Positions 34,850-47,029 of a stretch of DNA of 64,000 nucleotides are shown one piece after another. Position 1 is the first letter of the stretch. The number at the start of each line of letters is the position of its first letter. Under the pieces are notes generated by a model. It saw nothing but the letters and a program-made list of their open reading frames with translations. It made no database searches and had not been told where the DNA came from. This DNA is from Conus ventricosus (lineage: Eukaryota > Mollusca > Gastropoda > Neogastropoda > Conidae). Position numbers and translations under genes: made by a program. The stretch lies in NCBI GenBank assembly GCA_018398815.1, contig CM031614.1:51674796-51738795 (forward strand), in the 5' to 3' direction.

Positions 34850-37660
34850 ATCCCTTTCATCAATGATCTTAACTTTAGCTGGGGTTGTCCTTTCCTGTTG
34901 GTATAGACCATTGATCAGTTTGAAGAAACAAAACTAACAATAACTGTTAATGTCTACACATGGGATGAAGGAAAAAAATTACAGCCGATTAAAGTGTCAA
35001 GACCAGTCCAAACGTTTGGCGAGAGAACCACACATGTTCGTCTTACTGCTGATGCTTTGCCAGCAGGGTACCACATTACCAGTAATTGCACTATGAGTAG
35101 ATCTATTGCGGATACTTAAAAGCAAAATAATAACAAGAATTCTGCAGAAAAGTTTAACAAGAAATTCCATCTGTTCAAAGCCGGCGGAGCGGAACATAAG
35201 AAACATTGTATCGGCCCAGTTGGACTGTAATACGGTACTAATTACGCCCCCAGAAGGGCAAGTAAAGATAGTTTTAAGAAATGGAAACACGGAGATGCAA
35301 ATTCTCCATAAGTAGTTTACGCAGGACTTCGAATGCTCATTGTTCCTTATGAAGGGACCAACCACAGAGACTTCCTAAAACAGCATTGTGGAGAATCCCA
35401 GATTTGTTCCTTTGTTCTTAATTGTCAGTTCGGATGGGTTCATTCAAGCCAGAATTATATAGAGGGTCCTAATGCTGCAGAATACTTCTTAGAACGCATG
35501 CAGGCAAGTGCCGTCGTAACGCCTGTTTAATAAACTGATTTATCTTGAAATCATAAATGACGCCTGAAGACATGAACAGTATGACTTAGCCACACATTGT
35601 TGGATTTGCGGTTTAGAGTAATGTCTCACAGTGAGACCAATAGACAGTAAGAGACCATGAGCAATTAGCGGATAGTCAGAGGGAGCAGCGCACAACAACT
35701 GCTATCTTTCAACTAAAGGTTTTGATCAAAGACATGAGCTGCCAGTATTCTTTCATAACTTGGAGGTTACGAACTTCACTACTTATATTGAAAGCAGTGG
35801 ACGATGCTTTCAGGGTGTAATGCATTGCACTAGTCATAGAAAAGTAATGGAGTTTCACTTTCAAATTACCATGTATTTTAATGACTTATGCAACACATGA
35901 TGGGTTCATTAGAGTCACTGGCTATGCTTAAAGTCTGTCCCAATAACGGAAGAATTTTTTGACCCAAAACTTGTTAGAAAGGGTTGTTTACCCTTATGAG
36001 TACAGAACAGTTGGAAAAGGTTTTGCGAAGATACACTTCCTCTAAAGGCGGCGTTCTTTTCTAGTCTTAGAGGAAAGGAAATCAGTGTTCTGATTACCCT
36101 AGCCATGTCTCAAGATTGCGTGGCAAAAGTTGAGTGTATACAATGGGAGACTTTCATGACTCCTACTTGATGGCAGATACATGTTTGTTGGCGGACGTCT
36201 TTGAAATTATAGAAAGACCTGCATGAAACATTATTGCCTAGATCCTGCGATTACTTATGTTCTGCGCACGGGGTTGTGTTGGGACGGCTTTCTTTAAAGT
36301 TTATGGTCTTAGTTACAGATTGATTTATTGTCTGAACCTACCACGATTCAGATGAGTGAAAACGGATTTGCGTGCGTGGAATTGTATGGCGTCGCTTCAT
36401 TTCTGTAAAGCAAACAACAAAATATGGACGCTATGATCCGAGGTAAAAGGGTCTAACTATCTCATGTATTTTGATGCAAACATCTGTATGGTTGGCAATG
36501 GCGCAATCACTTGTTCGCAAACTTTAAAATGGCACACAAGCGTCGTTCAGAACAATATTCAAAAGGCATTTAAGTGGTTGGTAGTTTAACGCAGATCAAC
36601 AGCGTGGATACCTTCTAGAAGTTGATTTAGAATATCTCAGGAACTCACGACCTGCTAATGATATCCATTAGACAGCAGAAAGTCTAAAGATGGCGATAAC
36701 AGTACAGCCTAACTTGTGCCTAATCTTCGAGGACAACAAAATTATGTCTGCGATTTCAGACTTCTACCATTTTATTTAAGATGGGTTGAAGTTGACCGCA
36801 GTTAATCGATTAAGGCTTTTGATCAAAGTAAACAGTTCATGAAACCATAAATCATGAAGAACACTGGATATCAGAACCAAATCGAAGATGCTTCAGAAAA
36901 AGACCTTTTCAAGCTGATGCACAAACAGCTGTTTGGGAAAGACTATGGAGAAATAGCACAAGTGCAAAGTGTCAGATTAGTCACCAGCGAGAACGAAGCA
37001 ATTTTAAGTTGACTTCAAACCTATTATCAGGACCTTCAGAATTTCATGATCACCTTTTTGGAAATAATGATGAAAAAAAACAAGAAAGTCAAATTTGGAC
37101 AAACCTGTTTTTATCGGGTTTACCGTTTAGAATTATCAATGCTTTAATGTTAGAATTTCTTTATGACTACTTTAATCCCGTGTATCCTGAAGTCCAGAGT
37201 ACTGTACACGATACAGATAGTTTTGTTTTAGATATCCCTACTGAAGACATCTATAAAGACATGGAATTAGAAGTAGCTAAAGGGCATGCAGGACTGGGAT
37301 GATACATCTGATTACCTAAAGATTCGCCTTTACTTCAATTACTACAATAAAAGTTTTTAGAAAGATGAAGGATGAATTAATCAGAGAGGGGTGATTAAGG
37401 AGTTTATTGGTTTAAGGGTCGAAAATGTACAGGTATTTCGTGGCATGGAGAAAATCATTAAGAAAGCAACGGGAATATCCCGCAGTGTTGTGCAGTCATA
37501 ACCATATCACATGCATTACAAAGAAGCATTGTTTGGGCAATAAGACTTTTCCTCATGACTACGTAAACTGCGATCTATTCTACATGAGATTCAACACAAC
37601 AGTTGTAACAAAGATGTCGTTAGATACAAACAAACACAAAACGTGTGTTTGTTAATCCAG
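34850..37660 (+). pseudogene. Family B DNA polymerase, protein-primed type (decayed)
   Basis: Motifs appear in the right order on the plus strand, in changing frames. An N-terminal segment with IDQFEETKLTITVNVYTW lies about 34905. YPYEY lies at 35989-36003. HDSYLMADTCLLADVFE lies at 36155-36207 (exonuclease/TPR region). LYGW after FDAN lies at 36470-36495 (motif A region) and FKLMHKQLFGK at 36908-36940 (motif B). HDTDSF lies at 37206-37223 (motif C, with His where Tyr is usual), and IKKATGISRSVVQS follows further on. Total length of about 2.8 kb suits the 900-1000-residue polymerases of Polintons, which copy the element from a protein primer. At least ten breaks exclude function. Confidence 0.85.
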
Positions 37661-37699
37661 AGTTTTCATATGCAACGGGGCTCGGAGAAAACCCGCATA

Positions 37700-38490
37700 A
37701 ACAGGGGAGGGTATATTTTTCCATCAACATTTTATTATAAGTCAATCATATCTTCATCATTCATTTTATATCTTTCTCAGTTTGCTTTGACGCAGTTCGA
37801 ATTTTTTTTATTATTTCAAGATATTCTTTTTCCCAATTTGGGGTTTGAGTTGTAGGCGATCTGTGATTTCTGCATGCATTGGTTAATCCCGCAAATGTTT
37901 CCTTAATAACTATTACACCTTGAATATGATTCCGTATTAATTATTCAAGGTTCTTCCTTTACTCCATCTGTATCGTTCTGCACTTCCTTCGGAGCTTTCC
38001 TTTTTAAAACGCTATTATTATTTACCGTAAATTAATTAAGCAACTGGAAACTGTGTTCTGGTGGGATTATCTGCAGGTTCTTCTTTCACAAGATCTTTGA
38101 GGAGCTGGCTGTTTTGTTGTGTCAGTTTCTCGTAAATAATACACGGGCGGAGTCATTTTTTCAATTCTTTTATTTCTTATGGATCAACACTCCAAACTGA
38201 CATCGGTTGTGCCTGATGCGAGTGTCCATTCTGCTTTCCCCCGGTAAATAAAGGTACCTTACTTTCAAACCAAACGGTAATTGTTTGCTGGATGAAATCT
38301 GAAGTCTTCAGCAACATTTATTGTTTTTCTTTTGATTGCGTGTACTGGTTTTAGACCTTTATATTCTTCATAATCATTGCGCGCAAAACTGAGGGCATCT
38401 TCTAACCCATCGGTGTTGCGAGAGAAAATTGTCATTCAGCTCTCTGTGATACTGTAGGAGGAAAGTTTTTCAGATAAGGTTTGTTAAAGT
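37700..38490 (-). pseudogene. Minus-strand relic of unknown element gene
   Basis: The minus strand contains protein-like blocks, for example FRVFHRITAFGENFNKPYL (about 38510-38450) and DALSFARNDYEEYKGLKPVH (about 38400-38340), followed by KRKTINVAEDFRFHP. The gene is convergent to the polymerase. I do not recognise the family. Stops between blocks show it is broken. Minus-strand frames between 38500 and 39250 look similarly degenerate. Confidence 0.45.
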
Positions 38491-39639
38491 TTTCACCAAA
38501 GGCTGTGATTCTGTGAAACACCCGGAATGCCTCTTTTAATGGTAACTCTATGTTTTAACATTAATTGATTCACTTGGCTTTGTTAAATTTCTTTCCCTCA
38601 TCGACTTTGAATCATGCGAGGATAAGTTAGCGGGCTCGTTGATATTTTTAGTTGTATAGAAACAGCACTGCTGAAGCCACTCTTTTGTGTAATGGTCCGC
38701 ATCTTTGTATCTGAAGCTACGTCAATGACGAAAGGTGCGTACTTAAATCTTTTTGTCTAAGAGTATCAGAGGGTAAATATAGAAGGACCATTTGACGGGG
38801 GTCGTTTGGAGTTGTGTTCACAAGTGTGGTATCTGTATCTTGTCTTAGGCCTGGTAAATAATTTGCCTGATCGCTTTGTTTAGATAAAACATTCTCGCTG
38901 TTTGTTCACTGAATCCTGCCGCTTCGGCTTACGCTGTTTAATTGCTTGTTTGAATGCCCTTCCTATATCCTTTGGGCGAATTTTATATTTTGTTCATTTT
39001 ATTCAGCCAATATTATTGCGATCTAAATTCACAACGGTCATCCAAGACAATTTACGATTTCTTGCTCTTTTGTTTTTTGATGGATGATAAAAGTCGCTAA
39101 ATTGTTGGTGGGGGTTATGTTCGATTGGTTTGCCCGTTACTAGATAATATTGTTTTATTGCCTGGTCTTCTTTATTTAAATGTGTATGCTGCATCGCCCA
39201 TGTTTTTTCAGTGTGTTATTAAGTAAAATCTAACTGCTCAATTCTCTGTTTTCATAGTGTCTTGTGCTGAAGCTAGTTATCACAGCTCTGTTATTGTTCT
39301 TTTTCTCTCGGTGCTCATCCCGTAGTTTACTAAACGGTAATTACTTCGCTAAAAGCGAGCGCATTAACACTGCGCCGACTATATCTTTACGATGTGAAGC
39401 CATTTTTATAAATGTATTTTTTTCTTATATTTTAGTGTCCGGAATTTGTCCTTGCTTAACTAGAAAATCTTTGTAGCAAAGAAGCTGCAATGATAGCAAT
39501 TTGCTTTGCTGATCTCATAGTCTAGTTTGCCAAGATCTGGCTGGCTTAATTTTAAAAGGCTTTTACCAAGCATGTGTTTCCTACCACTTAGACTCAATAA
39601 CAGCGAATGGTAGACAAGTGGCAACAGTTTTTTTCGGTG

Positions 39640-40440
39640 CTCATTTTTTAGGGAAATTAAATAAATATAATTATAAAAACAAGAACAGTGATGATCTACT
39701 ACAGCTACAGGCAGCTTAACCTTCCTGAACTTAGAATGATTCTAGTTGATGACCAAGCTATTATGCCAAAAAAAGGGAAAGGTTGTATTTTTGGCATCCT
39801 GTGGCCCCCAATAAAACAGTTCCTCGGACTGAATTCAGCATTGAACAGATTCAACAGATGTCGCCACAAGGAATTATAAAGTATCATAACAGGATGAGGC
39901 GCAGTTGGGGTCGAGAATGGTAAAAGAGTTGGGCATACGGTTTTAGTTTGTACACTAAACTGTCAGTTAGATTTGCTCCCATTGATTCCTGAACAAGTCT
40001 TACGTATGATTTAACGCCAAGATCCAGTTTTAAAAAAGTCATAGAAGTCTATAGGATGTGATTTATTACTTTACGATTTGGAAAACATTTGTTATCGCAT
40101 TATCATGCGGTTTAATACTTTTAATCATATAGATTTTATTTCCCTTCAATTGACCCAAGCGGGCAAATCAGCAGAATCGAAAAACACTGATAGGTGGAGA
40201 ATGTAACCAAGCGAAAATCAAGCAGGCAAAACATGAATCAGGTGGTGACCATTGAAAAGCATCCTAATCCTGGGCGTTGTTATAGCAGGGGGAAGGAAAT
40301 TAGCAGAGTGGAACAGAAAAAAAAATTATTGTTCCCTCCCTTTACAGATTATTAACTATAATGAAAACATAACACCGCCAAAGCAGAACAAGTTGTTTCA
40401 ATGCCAGCTTTTAAAACTCCATGTGATTCAGGCCTAACAG
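39640..40440 (+). pseudogene. Plus-strand fragments of unknown element genes
   Basis: Short frames at 39688-39879 (MIYYSYRQLNLPELRMIL) and 40252-40437 follow an AT-rich spacer. They have protein-like composition but no motif I recognise. They may be remnants of small genes of the element. 40441-40950 holds nothing recognisable. Confidence 0.3.
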
Positions 40441-40959
40441 CTCCTAAGTCTTCATGTATATGAAACTAAAAACTGTTGCCATTTTGGCGCCCTTGATGCT
40501 GTGGGGCGGCGGTTTATTACGGTTATAAAAATATATACACATTGGCAACAGTAAACTAAAAGCAATCCAAAAAAATCTGAACGCCTAAATAAAAAAACAA
40601 CAGCCGCAGCACCGCCATTACAAAGATCATTTTGATCATTTCAGATGTGAATAATATTTTAAGAACGTAAAATTTAAATTTTTTAATAAAAATAGAAACA
40701 TTGGCGTATTATAAAATGATGGTGTCAATAATAAAGACATAGGTGTCTATATAAGACTTTCCATAGACCAGAATTGTAATCAATGCGGCGTGCTTAGGAT
40801 TGTAAGAACTTAATTTCTGATTATGCTGACCAAATTACACAGCCAAAGACGATGGAGCAAGTCATCCCTCAAACGATGACGCGGTTCTTTTGAGGCGTGT
40901 GGGGTACTATATTAGACATCTCTATTTAAGATAAAAACATAGATTGTATTTTTTTTGAT

Positions 40960-41310
40960 AATTATAAGGATAACTTGAATAGTAATTGGTGTACTTAGAG
41001 GATGTCTTGAGGATGACTTATTAAAGAACTTATTACGGAACTTGATGTAAATTAATTAAGACCTATTTAAACTAAGAACTTGGGGTGATTTAATTAAAAA
41101 CTTTATTAAGGGACTTGGGTAACTTAATCAAGAAGTTACTTATGAACTTGATGTAACTTAATTAAGAACTTATTTAAGAACTTAATTAAGAACTTGGTGG
41201 TGACTTGATTAAAAACTTAATTAAGGACTTGGGGGCTGAATATTCAAGAACTTATTTAAGCGACTTGGGGCTGTGACTTGGGGTGGTGTCTTGGGGTGAC
41301 TTGAGGGGGT
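40960..41310 (+). repeat. AT-rich minisatellite (AAGAACTTATTTAAG type)
   Basis: Irregular repeats of ACTTAATTAAGAACTT and TTAAGAACTTGGGGTGA variants, about 20-35 bp per unit, about 12 units. The TTAATTAA core is itself palindromic. It lies in the right third of the Polinton-like element. 41311-42700 shows no supported gene. Confidence 0.8.
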
Positions 41311-42701
41311 GAAGGTATCAAGTGTCTCAAGTAGAACTGGGGCCACTTTATTTGATGAGACTGAAGGCCAGCAATCTAAGGCTCAAACGGTTTTTTTGTC
41401 ATAGTCTTACTGCTGCGCTTTGCAGTCAAAACGTTCTTACAGGAAACGTTTGCCTTGTTCGTGCTGTGCTCTCTTTTTCTCAACCCAGGCTTGCCTAATG
41501 GCTTTGGCAGAGTTACAGCAGTTATGTGTAGCGAGCTTTATGGGGCTCTAATCACCAGTAGTTGTACATCCGTCATTGTATATTTGAGCATTTTATATGG
41601 AGATAGATGATGGCTAACACTATCCTCTCCATTCTGGTAGAGGGTACTAAGACCTGCTAACCCTATTATTCTTGCCTGAACATTCGAAAATTCGTTATCC
41701 CAGTTGCTAAGTTAATACTTACTTTGACGTTTAATATACAGTTCAGCAATGCTAATCCCCAGCTTATGGAATTTAGGATAGTGGTAAAAACATATTGAAG
41801 CTGTATAAGTTGTTCTTGCATATGAATCAGTCATGCACCTGTGCCTGAGAAATGAACGCATTGGTTGATGCGTTTTTGCTCTTTTCAAACATGGCTTTAG
41901 TGTCCAACAATCAACGCGGGTGATGAATTGTTTTGTTTTATTTTGTTTTATCAACATAGCACTGCCTTTTAAATAAGGAAAGCATGCATCAACAGTTAAC
42001 ACTTATTTTAATTGGCCTCAAATCTTGTTTCGCTAATGTCATATTCATTTTCCTTGAACAACAAACCTTGAAAGATAGTGTTCATTTCCAAAGCAGTGGT
42101 TCCCCCCTTTTTTCTTTTTCTCACCCTCTGGGAATGCATACTTCTTTTCGGTTTAACTGGTAAAAAACATGCTTCACCTATTCTTTTTCGACAATACTTA
42201 ACATGCAGTTAAAGTAAAACTTGTGATCTTGTATAGCCAATTCTGTTCCTTCAGGTAATCCGGTTCGCCATTGTAGAATAACACAACCAAACACACAGCA
42301 ACATAAACGCGTCCTGCTAGTCCGGGAGTCAGTAGAAGAATGTGTGGTCATTGTGAGCGCCGTGACGTGGCCTGAGCCGGGTCGTTGACACCGCCGGAAG
42401 GTTGACAGTACTGAAAGAGAGACGACCTCTTCCAAGTTCAGCCGTGGGACGGAAGTGAAGGGTTCTAGAGGCTGATGTCATATGGGCAGGCTGGGCGGGA
42501 GGGAGTGGGTGTGAAGAGGAGGGGAAAAAAGAGGGGGAGGAGGTGGGGGTATGTTTTTTTGGCCTACAGTTTGTCAGCAGGGCTGAGCGACCGGTAGAAC
42601 TTAATAACGCAGTCACTTATTTATATTGATGACTGTACAGCAAGAAAGAAATCTTTGTCAAAACCCGCGCTTTCTGGTGGAAGAATGCAGTGAACTATAA
42701 A

Positions 42702-42950
42702 TAGTGTGTGTGTGTGTCTGTGTGTGTGTGTTGTGTTGTGTGTGTGTGTGTGTGTGTGGTGTGATTCTGTGCGTGCGGCGTGCGTTTGTGTGTGGGTGTG
42801 TGTGCTGTGTGTGTGTGTGATGTGTGTTTGTGTATGTGTGTGCTGTGTGTGTGTGGTGTTTGTGTGGTGTGTGTGTGGGGTGGGTGTTTTTGTGTTTTTG
42901 TGTCTGGTGCGGTGAGTGCTGTGGTGTGTGATGTGTGTGCCGTGTGTGTG

Positions 42951-42990
<40 letters not shown>
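42702..42990 (+). repeat. (TG)n microsatellite
   Basis: About 290 bp of (TG)n with interruptions, inside the right part of the Polinton-like element and about 330 bp from its inverted repeat. VCVCV and THTHT frames here are repeat artefacts. Confidence 0.95.
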
Positions 42991-42994
<4 letters not shown>

Positions 42995-43317
42995 TTACGC
43001 ACGTATGTCTATGGCTCCAAGGACTGGCTTTCCTCCCGTGTCTAAATTAGAACTATTATTTAAACTCACATGAAACTCCTTCACACACAGAGGGCAACTA
43101 TGGACCTGAACGGGGCTTTGGCTGCGGCCTCTTCTCTCTTGCTGACAAACTCCACGCTGTAATTACAACGCGAAGTAATCGGCATAGCCTAGTGCACCAC
43201 CGGTGTATATGGCGCGTTCAGCCACGGTGCTTTTCCCCTACGTTTCTTCTATTGGGGAGGGTTCAGCACGGCGACTTTCCCCTACGTTACTCTATTGAAA
43301 ACTTTTGTTTATTAGTA

Positions 43318-43530
43318 TTTAAAACGGATAACCCTACACAGTATGTTTGTTTGTAGATAATTGTTATTTTTTGGTTATTGAAAGAGAATGTGTGATGAAT
43401 TATTATTTTTAATTCGTTGTTAAAGTCTTACTTGGCAGAGAACGGGGAAACACGGATTCAAGGTCGGCCGCTCGAAACCGGTTAAGACCGGTTGAGAGCG
43501 GGTGAGCTTGAATCCGTGTTTCCCGTTCTC
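43318..43530 (-). repeat. Right terminal inverted repeat with terminal hairpin
   Basis: Reverse complement of 27382-27590. Its outer 93 bases are almost perfectly self-complementary: 43438-43462 pairs with 43507-43530 over 24 bp with one bulged G. An inner stem (CGCTCGAAACCGGT against ACCGGTTGAGAGCG) lies within, leaving a loop of a few bases. Confidence 0.92.
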
Positions 43531-43536
43531 TGTATA
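43531..43536. other. Target-site duplication TGTATA, right
   Basis: Identical to 27376-27381. It directly follows the last base of the right inverted repeat. Confidence 0.8.
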
Positions 43537-43975
43537 CCTTAAATCTTGGGGGAAGGGTATTGTCACGCACGAACTGGTTACAGGTCGCCTCAGCGACAAT
43601 TGTGGAGTGGCCCATCTGTTTCTGGGTGGACAGTGGACAAGAAGTGCGTGACTCCTGTCGGAGGTATGCTTACCTGTAAATTCTTGGATAGGGGAAGGAG
43701 GAGAACGCATAAACTCGTCGGAACAGTGGGTTTTACGTGCGTAAACAAACACTCGTGAAACTGGAGTTCTTCGATGTGATCAGGGAATTCCGTGCATGCG
43801 AGTGCTGTCTTGTGAGTTCCCGAGGTGAATTGGGAGTGTCGTCGTGTGTTTGCAAGTTAGTACGAATTGAGGCTTCATCCGCGAAGGTTGGGTTGGCCTA
43901 GTGCTCAAGTTTATTTCTGCAGTTGGGGCAGAGGTTCTGGGTATGCCCTCGACCGACTTGTGAAGGTTTGGCTAC

Positions 43976-44228
43976 CTGAGTTTTTGACTCGGTGTTTGGG
44001 TGTTCAGTGACGGTTCTGCATCTACCAGGGCATTGGCTGTCTGGCAGTGTCCCGGTGACTGAGGTGTCGTCCAGTGTGTGTCGTTCCTGTTTTGACCCTA
44101 TCTGAGTTTTTGACTGTCGGTGTTTTGATGTTCAGTAACGGGTTTCTGCATCTACCAGGGCGTTGGCTGTCTGGTAGTGTCCCGGTGACTGAGGGTGTCG
44201 TCCAGTGTGTGTCGTTCCTGTTTTGACC
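43976..44228 (+). repeat. Two-copy direct repeat, about 121-125 bp
   Basis: CTGAGTTTTTGACTCGGTGT at about 43976 and its near-copy at about 44100 each run to GTCGTTCCTGTTTTGACC. The second copy differs by a few inserted bases. Confidence 0.85.
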
Positions 44229-45020
44229 AAGGTGAGCGTGTAAAGTAGCGGAAATTCTGGAGGGCTGTAAAGTCGGTTGTTTGCTGATATTATTTCATCA
44301 ACTTTTGTATTAAGGTCCCCAGAACTGGAGGATTTTTAATTTATTTTTATTTGCAAAGTTTCTTTTTATGTGAGTTCGACTAAGGGGGAAATTCTGTGGG
44401 AGAAGAGAAGACAGTGAGGACATTTAAATGTGCGGAAGTTTGGGAAAAAAAAACTTGAACTTAAAGTCGAGGAAAACCGTACATGTGGGAATAAAATGTG
44501 TTTTTTTGATCTACATTGATGCAGATAGGTGGATTAGTTACACTAGTATTGGTGTGCTAAGACATATGTTGATGTACTTGGTAGTGGTCGTAGGTGTACA
44601 AAAATATTGTCTTCAAATTTGGTAAAGATCGGTTATTTTTTTTAGTGTACTTTGGTGTCGGAGGACCGAAACTTTTAGTATTAAAAAGGGAAGAGTCTGG
44701 CACGCAGCGCGTGGCTGGTACAGAGGGTAGACTGCATGCACTGTGTCCGTGCGTGTGTGAGGTTTATCGACCCATAGGTGACGGATGGTGGTACCTCGGA
44801 TAGACACGTCTTGTAGAGGTTCACTTGGTGTTTGAGCGGTTTTTTCCGATTATTATTTAAGATTTGCAGGTGAATTAATGATTATGTTAAATACAATAGT
44901 AGTATCAGTTAGATTACTTAGTATAGTTTATCACAATTGAAATAAAGGAGAGAAATAGCAGATGATAATAAAAAGATGTTTCAGATACTTAGGGATTGTG
45001 CCTCAGAGGTCTACTCTTGA

Positions 45021-45021
45021 T

Positions 45022-45094
<73 letters not shown>

Positions 45095-45106
45095 TATATA
45101 TATATG
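45021..45106 (+). repeat. (TA)n microsatellite
   Basis: About 85 bp of (TA)n with one ACACAC interruption. Confidence 0.95.
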
Positions 45107-46626
45107 GTCCTTGTTTTAGTCGACGGGGTGCGCCAGTATTCAAAAGTTTTCCTCAGCATTGTGGTGTCAGTAGGCAATGTTTAGGACAATGTATAGAAGC
45201 GCTCGGAAATCCTTGTCGAGCTTACGTAATTGGTAATGGTCCTAGCGCTTGATTTCTGTTGACATTTGCGGATTACGATTGTGTCTGCTAGGAAATTAGG
45301 GTACCCCGGGTTCAATTTTATTATTTTGTTCTGCTTGAGATGTCTTTGATGGTTCAGTTAAGCATGTTATTAGGTGACAGGCCCTGAACTGTGACTGGTA
45401 CTGGTAGTCACTAACGGTCAGTTGTTCGTTGGAGTAAATATGATTTATGATCTTACTGAATCATTGTGTCTTGGAGACTTCGACGGGGACTGAAGTCATA
45501 AAAAAATATAATTCGGACAGTATAACCACTGTTATGAAGGAACGGTTACAATTATGTTTGCGGCCATTGATTGAAATGGAAAGTCAATGGAGTCGGTTTA
45601 AATTTGTGATGGAAAGTTTCTGGTGAGAGGGAATTTTGATGTCAAGGTGGCTGATTGTGTAAGTCAAGGTTTAAAATTCCAATCAGCTGTCGCACTTTGG
45701 GTTGTGACGTGTACATCTCAGGACTATGTTTAATGAGTGAATGTGAAATGCTAAAAAAAAAAGGAAAACACTCAGAACCGTTTACTTAAGTGAAGCAGCA
45801 AAAAACTTTATTTTTCTGTGGTAGTAAGACATTTTCCTTCTTCACAGGTTCCGGCGAGTTTTCTGACTTCTCCTGCACAGCAAATCCGTGAGGGTCGGCC
45901 TCTCAGGTTGGGGGGTCGTCTTACCCCCACCTCCACTGTCATCCCTGCCCATTCCTCTGCCTGGAATGGGGACGCACCTGGATCCGGCAGGGTGGGTTCT
46001 GGACTGGGTGCTGTCCCAGTGGTTGCAGTTCCTCCGACTTCGGTTCTATCCTTCCTTCAGGTGGGCAAGCACCTCAAGGGCCCACTGCGGTACATCATCT
46101 GTGTGTGAATTGTGAGTGGTGTAGTTGGTGCCTAGTAGGTAGGGGACAGGACTCTTCGATTCATCACTACTTTGTTCAAGCTGCTTCGTCTCAAGCGCTT
46201 CAGTGTAGGTCTTGTGTGTTTTTTTTCTGTCGGTACAACGATGTGAGGGCGTGGTGAATCAGAGACAGACTTTTACGTGGTAATATTGGAAAATACTTAC
46301 TGTATTGCTTTTTTTTTTAGTTTTTTTTTTTCGTCAAGTGTCCGCCAGGGACTTTGAGCGAGATACTTAAAGAGCAAGATTGGGTTTCGGGTCACTTGAA
46401 CAATTTAAGTGTTTTGAATGATATTTTGGGGTTGAGTTTGGGTGTAGGGATAGTCTGACACCGGTAAAAAAAAATTAGTATAAGGATTACAGCTTGGGAG
46501 AAGCACCGCGTGGGCATCTTGGGTTTGATGGAATATCAACCTTGTTTGATATTTCAGCCTGGGATTACCAGGTGATGTAGTTCTTCACCCTTGTTCCTTC
46601 TGGTATTGGCCTTCAGTGGGCTGAGG

Positions 46627-46646
46627 TGTGTGTGTGTGTGTGTGTG
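46627..46646 (+). repeat. (GT)n microsatellite
   Basis: A short (GT)n tract in otherwise unannotated sequence. Confidence 0.85.
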
Positions 46647-47029
46647 CCTCTTGAGGGAAGGGTCATTACCTATGAATGCGCAGCACATGCATACACTGGT
46701 ATGCATAAGGGGCCATGTGATAAAGGTCGCGCATTGGTGTTATTAGTATAGTTGGATTCCTTTTGCTTTGTTTGTTTGTTGTTGTTTTTTTCGTGTGGGG
46801 AAAACTGCGTGTGTGTGTTAGATGTAAAGATTTTGGTGTTTTTCATCTGCCATTCTCTTGGTGAGACTGCGTGTGTGAAAGCAAATAAAGCCTTCCGTTT
46901 GTGCACCATATTTCCCTTTGTTTGTTTGTTGTGTGGCGTTCGTACTCTCAGGTAAAGGAGGGGGGTTATAAAGGGGGGTATATTCATACATATATCCCTG
47001 TCTACTGTCTTATACAGTGACAGAGACCA

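Larger units (their letters stand above)
27382..43530. mobile_element. Complete but decayed Polinton/Maverick-like element, 16.15 kb
   Basis: It is bounded by matching inverted repeats of about 210 bp (27382-27590 and 43318-43530) and an identical flanking TGTATA. Size, 6-bp duplication, long TIRs and a protein-primed-type family B DNA polymerase all fit Polintons (Mavericks, adintovirus-like elements). The interior is AT-rich and heavily mutated. I recognise the polymerase (plus strand, 34850-37660), a conserved membrane-anchored protein (29770-30780) and a minus-strand coiled-coil protein (31180-32120). The retroviral-type integrase expected in this group is not recognisable. 27591-29769 and 32121-34849 hold no gene I can name. 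It is a genomic fossil of a virus-like element. Confidence 0.85.
43537..46985. other. Non-coding interval right of the Polinton-like element
   Basis: No gene can be supported here. It should be the continuation of the sequence broken by the Polinton-like insertion, but I see no RT or integrase core that would complete the second Gypsy relic. It holds a 121-bp direct repeat (43976-44228), a (TA)n tract, and GT-rich stretches. A plus-strand frame at 45818-46108 is GC-richer than its surroundings but has no recognisable domain. Confidence 0.6.

Noticed and set aside
44380..44420. Possible polypurine tract and LTR start (AAGGGGGAAATTC then TGTGGGAG)
   Set aside because: No second copy of the following sequence occurs near 22700-23600, so an LTR pair cannot be shown.
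45818..46115. Plus-strand frames of 75-96 codons in GC-richer sequence
   Set aside because: Two overlapping frames of similar length, no recognisable domain, no splice sites I could support.
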